The translations under genes were made by a program, and so were the position numbers. From assembly GCA_017416885.1 (NCBI GenBank), contig JAFQAM010000378.1, positions 1 through 6,109 on the forward strand: 6,109 bases of DNA. The letters are read 5' to 3'. Numbering within the stretch: the stretch's first letter is position 1; the number at the start of each line of letters is the position of its first letter. Shown piece by piece: positions 5,352 to 6,109 of the stretch. The notes below the pieces were generated by a model. The model worked only from the letters and a program-made list of their open reading frames with translations. It was not told the DNA's origin and did no database searches. The stretch comes from Clostridia bacterium. Its GTDB lineage: Bacteria; Bacillota; Clostridia; Oscillospirales; CAG-272.

Positions 5352-6109
5352 ATGTTAGAAAACGAAGCAAAAAGAAGAAAGCTTCCCGACTTTTTTAAGG
5401 ATATAAACACAAAAGAGCGTTGGGAAAGCAAAAGAGAGGAAATTAAAAATCTCTTTTTACAGGAGGAATACGGGTTTTTGCCAAAAAAGCTTACGCCTGA
5501 AATCAAGACCGAAAAGCAAGGTGTTAATTTTGCGGGAAAGGCTGAATGGGAAAGCGTATTTTTCACCTTTGAAAATAACGGAAAAAGCCACACTGTACGC
5601 ACTGAATTGGTTTTACCAAAGCATAAAACAGACATACCTGTGTTTGTATTTATTGATTTTGAAAGCAAGGTGCCAAGCAAATATCTTCCAATGGAAGAAA
5701 TTTTAGATAACGGCTTTGGCGTGCTTGCGTTCTGCTATCAGGATGTTACAAGCGACAATGGCGACTTCACAAACGGTCTTTGCGGTTTATTCTGCGATGA
5801 TAACGGAAAATGCTCATTTGGTAAAATTTCAATTTGGGCATATATGGCATCAAGGTGCATGGATTATTTAAAGACAAGAGACGAGATTGGCAAAATTGCA
5901 ATTTTAGGTCATTCCCGACTTGGAAAGACTGCTCTTTTAGCATCTGCCTTAGATGAGCGCTTTGACCTTACCTGTGTCAATGACAGCGGCTGCTGCGGCG
6001 CTTCGGTATCAAGAGGCAAAACAGACAAAAACGAAAATATAACAAAAATTACCGATACATTTCCGTTTTGGTTTACCGATAATTTTTATAAGTACCGTGA
6101 TAACGAGGA
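5352..6109 (+). CDS. Carbohydrate esterase family 15 (glucuronoyl esterase-like) alpha/beta hydrolase, partial at C-terminus
   Basis: 252 codons are visible before the right edge. The central motif GHSRLGKTAL (186-195) is the nucleophile elbow, with Ser188 as likely nucleophile and Arg189 in the oxyanion position. It is followed by NDSGCCGASVSRGK (210-223) and FPFWFTDNFYKY (237-248), which match the bacterial CE15 pattern (NNSG..G...R and FP.WF..NF.KY). CE15 enzymes hydrolyse esters of 4-O-methyl-glucuronic acid in xylan, including links to lignin alcohols. Asp211 lies 23 residues after the Ser, where fungal CE15 enzymes have their catalytic Glu (ESG). The catalytic His should lie downstream of the window. 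Family members are usually about 400 residues, so roughly 60% is present. The N-terminus (MLENEAKRRKLPDFF) is charged and has no signal peptide, pointing to a cytoplasmic enzyme. Alternatives are an acetyl esterase or another alpha/beta hydrolase close to CE15. The substrate is inferred from family only. Confidence 0.82.
   Translation, partial: MLENEAKRRKLPDFFKDINTKERWESKREEIKNLFLQEEYGFLPKKLTPEIKTEKQGVNFAGKAEWESVFFTFENNGKSHTVRTELVLPKHKTDIPVFVFIDFESKVPSKYLPMEEILDNGFGVLAFCYQDVTSDNGDFTNGLCGLFCDDNGKCSFGKISIWAYMASRCMDYLKTRDEIGKIAILGHSRLGKTALLASALDERFDLTCVNDSGCCGASVSRGKTDKNENITKITDTFPFWFTDNFYKYRDNE

Noticed and set aside
5333..5680. 115-codon open frame on the minus strand opposite the esterase
   Set aside because: It is entirely antisense to the CE15-like gene, whose conserved motifs make that frame clearly the real one. 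No ribosome binding site or recognisable domain was seen.

Overview
The window looks like chromosomal DNA from an anaerobic, gut-type member of the Firmicutes (Clostridia). The evidence is moderately AT-rich sequence, strong AGGAG/AGAGG ribosome binding sites, canonical TTGACT/TATACT promoters, two Gram-positive-style lipoprotein signal peptides, and a large surface protein with the His/Cys modules common in uncharacterised Clostridia surface proteins. The organism assignment is inference; no rRNA or tRNA is present.

Layout: three protein-coding genes fill almost the whole window. On the minus strand a 1,529-residue lipoprotein (608-5197) is followed after 8 bp by a second lipoprotein (start at 599, running off the left edge); these two form a probable operon. 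On the plus strand a gene starting at 5352 runs off the right edge and encodes a carbohydrate esterase family 15 (glucuronoyl esterase-like) alpha/beta hydrolase. The 154 bp between the divergent genes (5198-5351) holds two back-to-back promoters, each with a 17 bp spacer and the same extended -10 box TGCTATACT.

The large lipoprotein is the centrepiece: lipid anchor, then seven 41-42 residue modules each offering one His and three Cys, then a short domain resembling the InlB B-repeat/Listeria-Bacteroides repeat, then about 1,100 residues of right-handed beta-helix with about 30 Pmp-like GG[A/V/F][I/F/Y/V] motifs paired with FxxN motifs. It ends without a visible wall-sorting or membrane anchor, so it is probably tethered only by its N-terminal lipid. 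The downstream lipoprotein has an acidic Ser/Thr/Asp linker and a folded part that looks like the N-terminal half of a phospholipase D-like domain.

Functional links: the two lipoproteins are probably co-expressed and act together at the cell surface. The esterase has no signal peptide and so probably acts in the cytoplasm, possibly on glucuronate esters from plant xylan fragments. It may be unrelated to the lipoprotein pair apart from sharing the promoter region. No mobile element, CRISPR array, RNA gene or convincing terminator was seen. I found no clear evidence of an undescribed multi-gene system; the most unusual object is the giant His/Cys-module plus beta-helix lipoprotein and its coupled partner.
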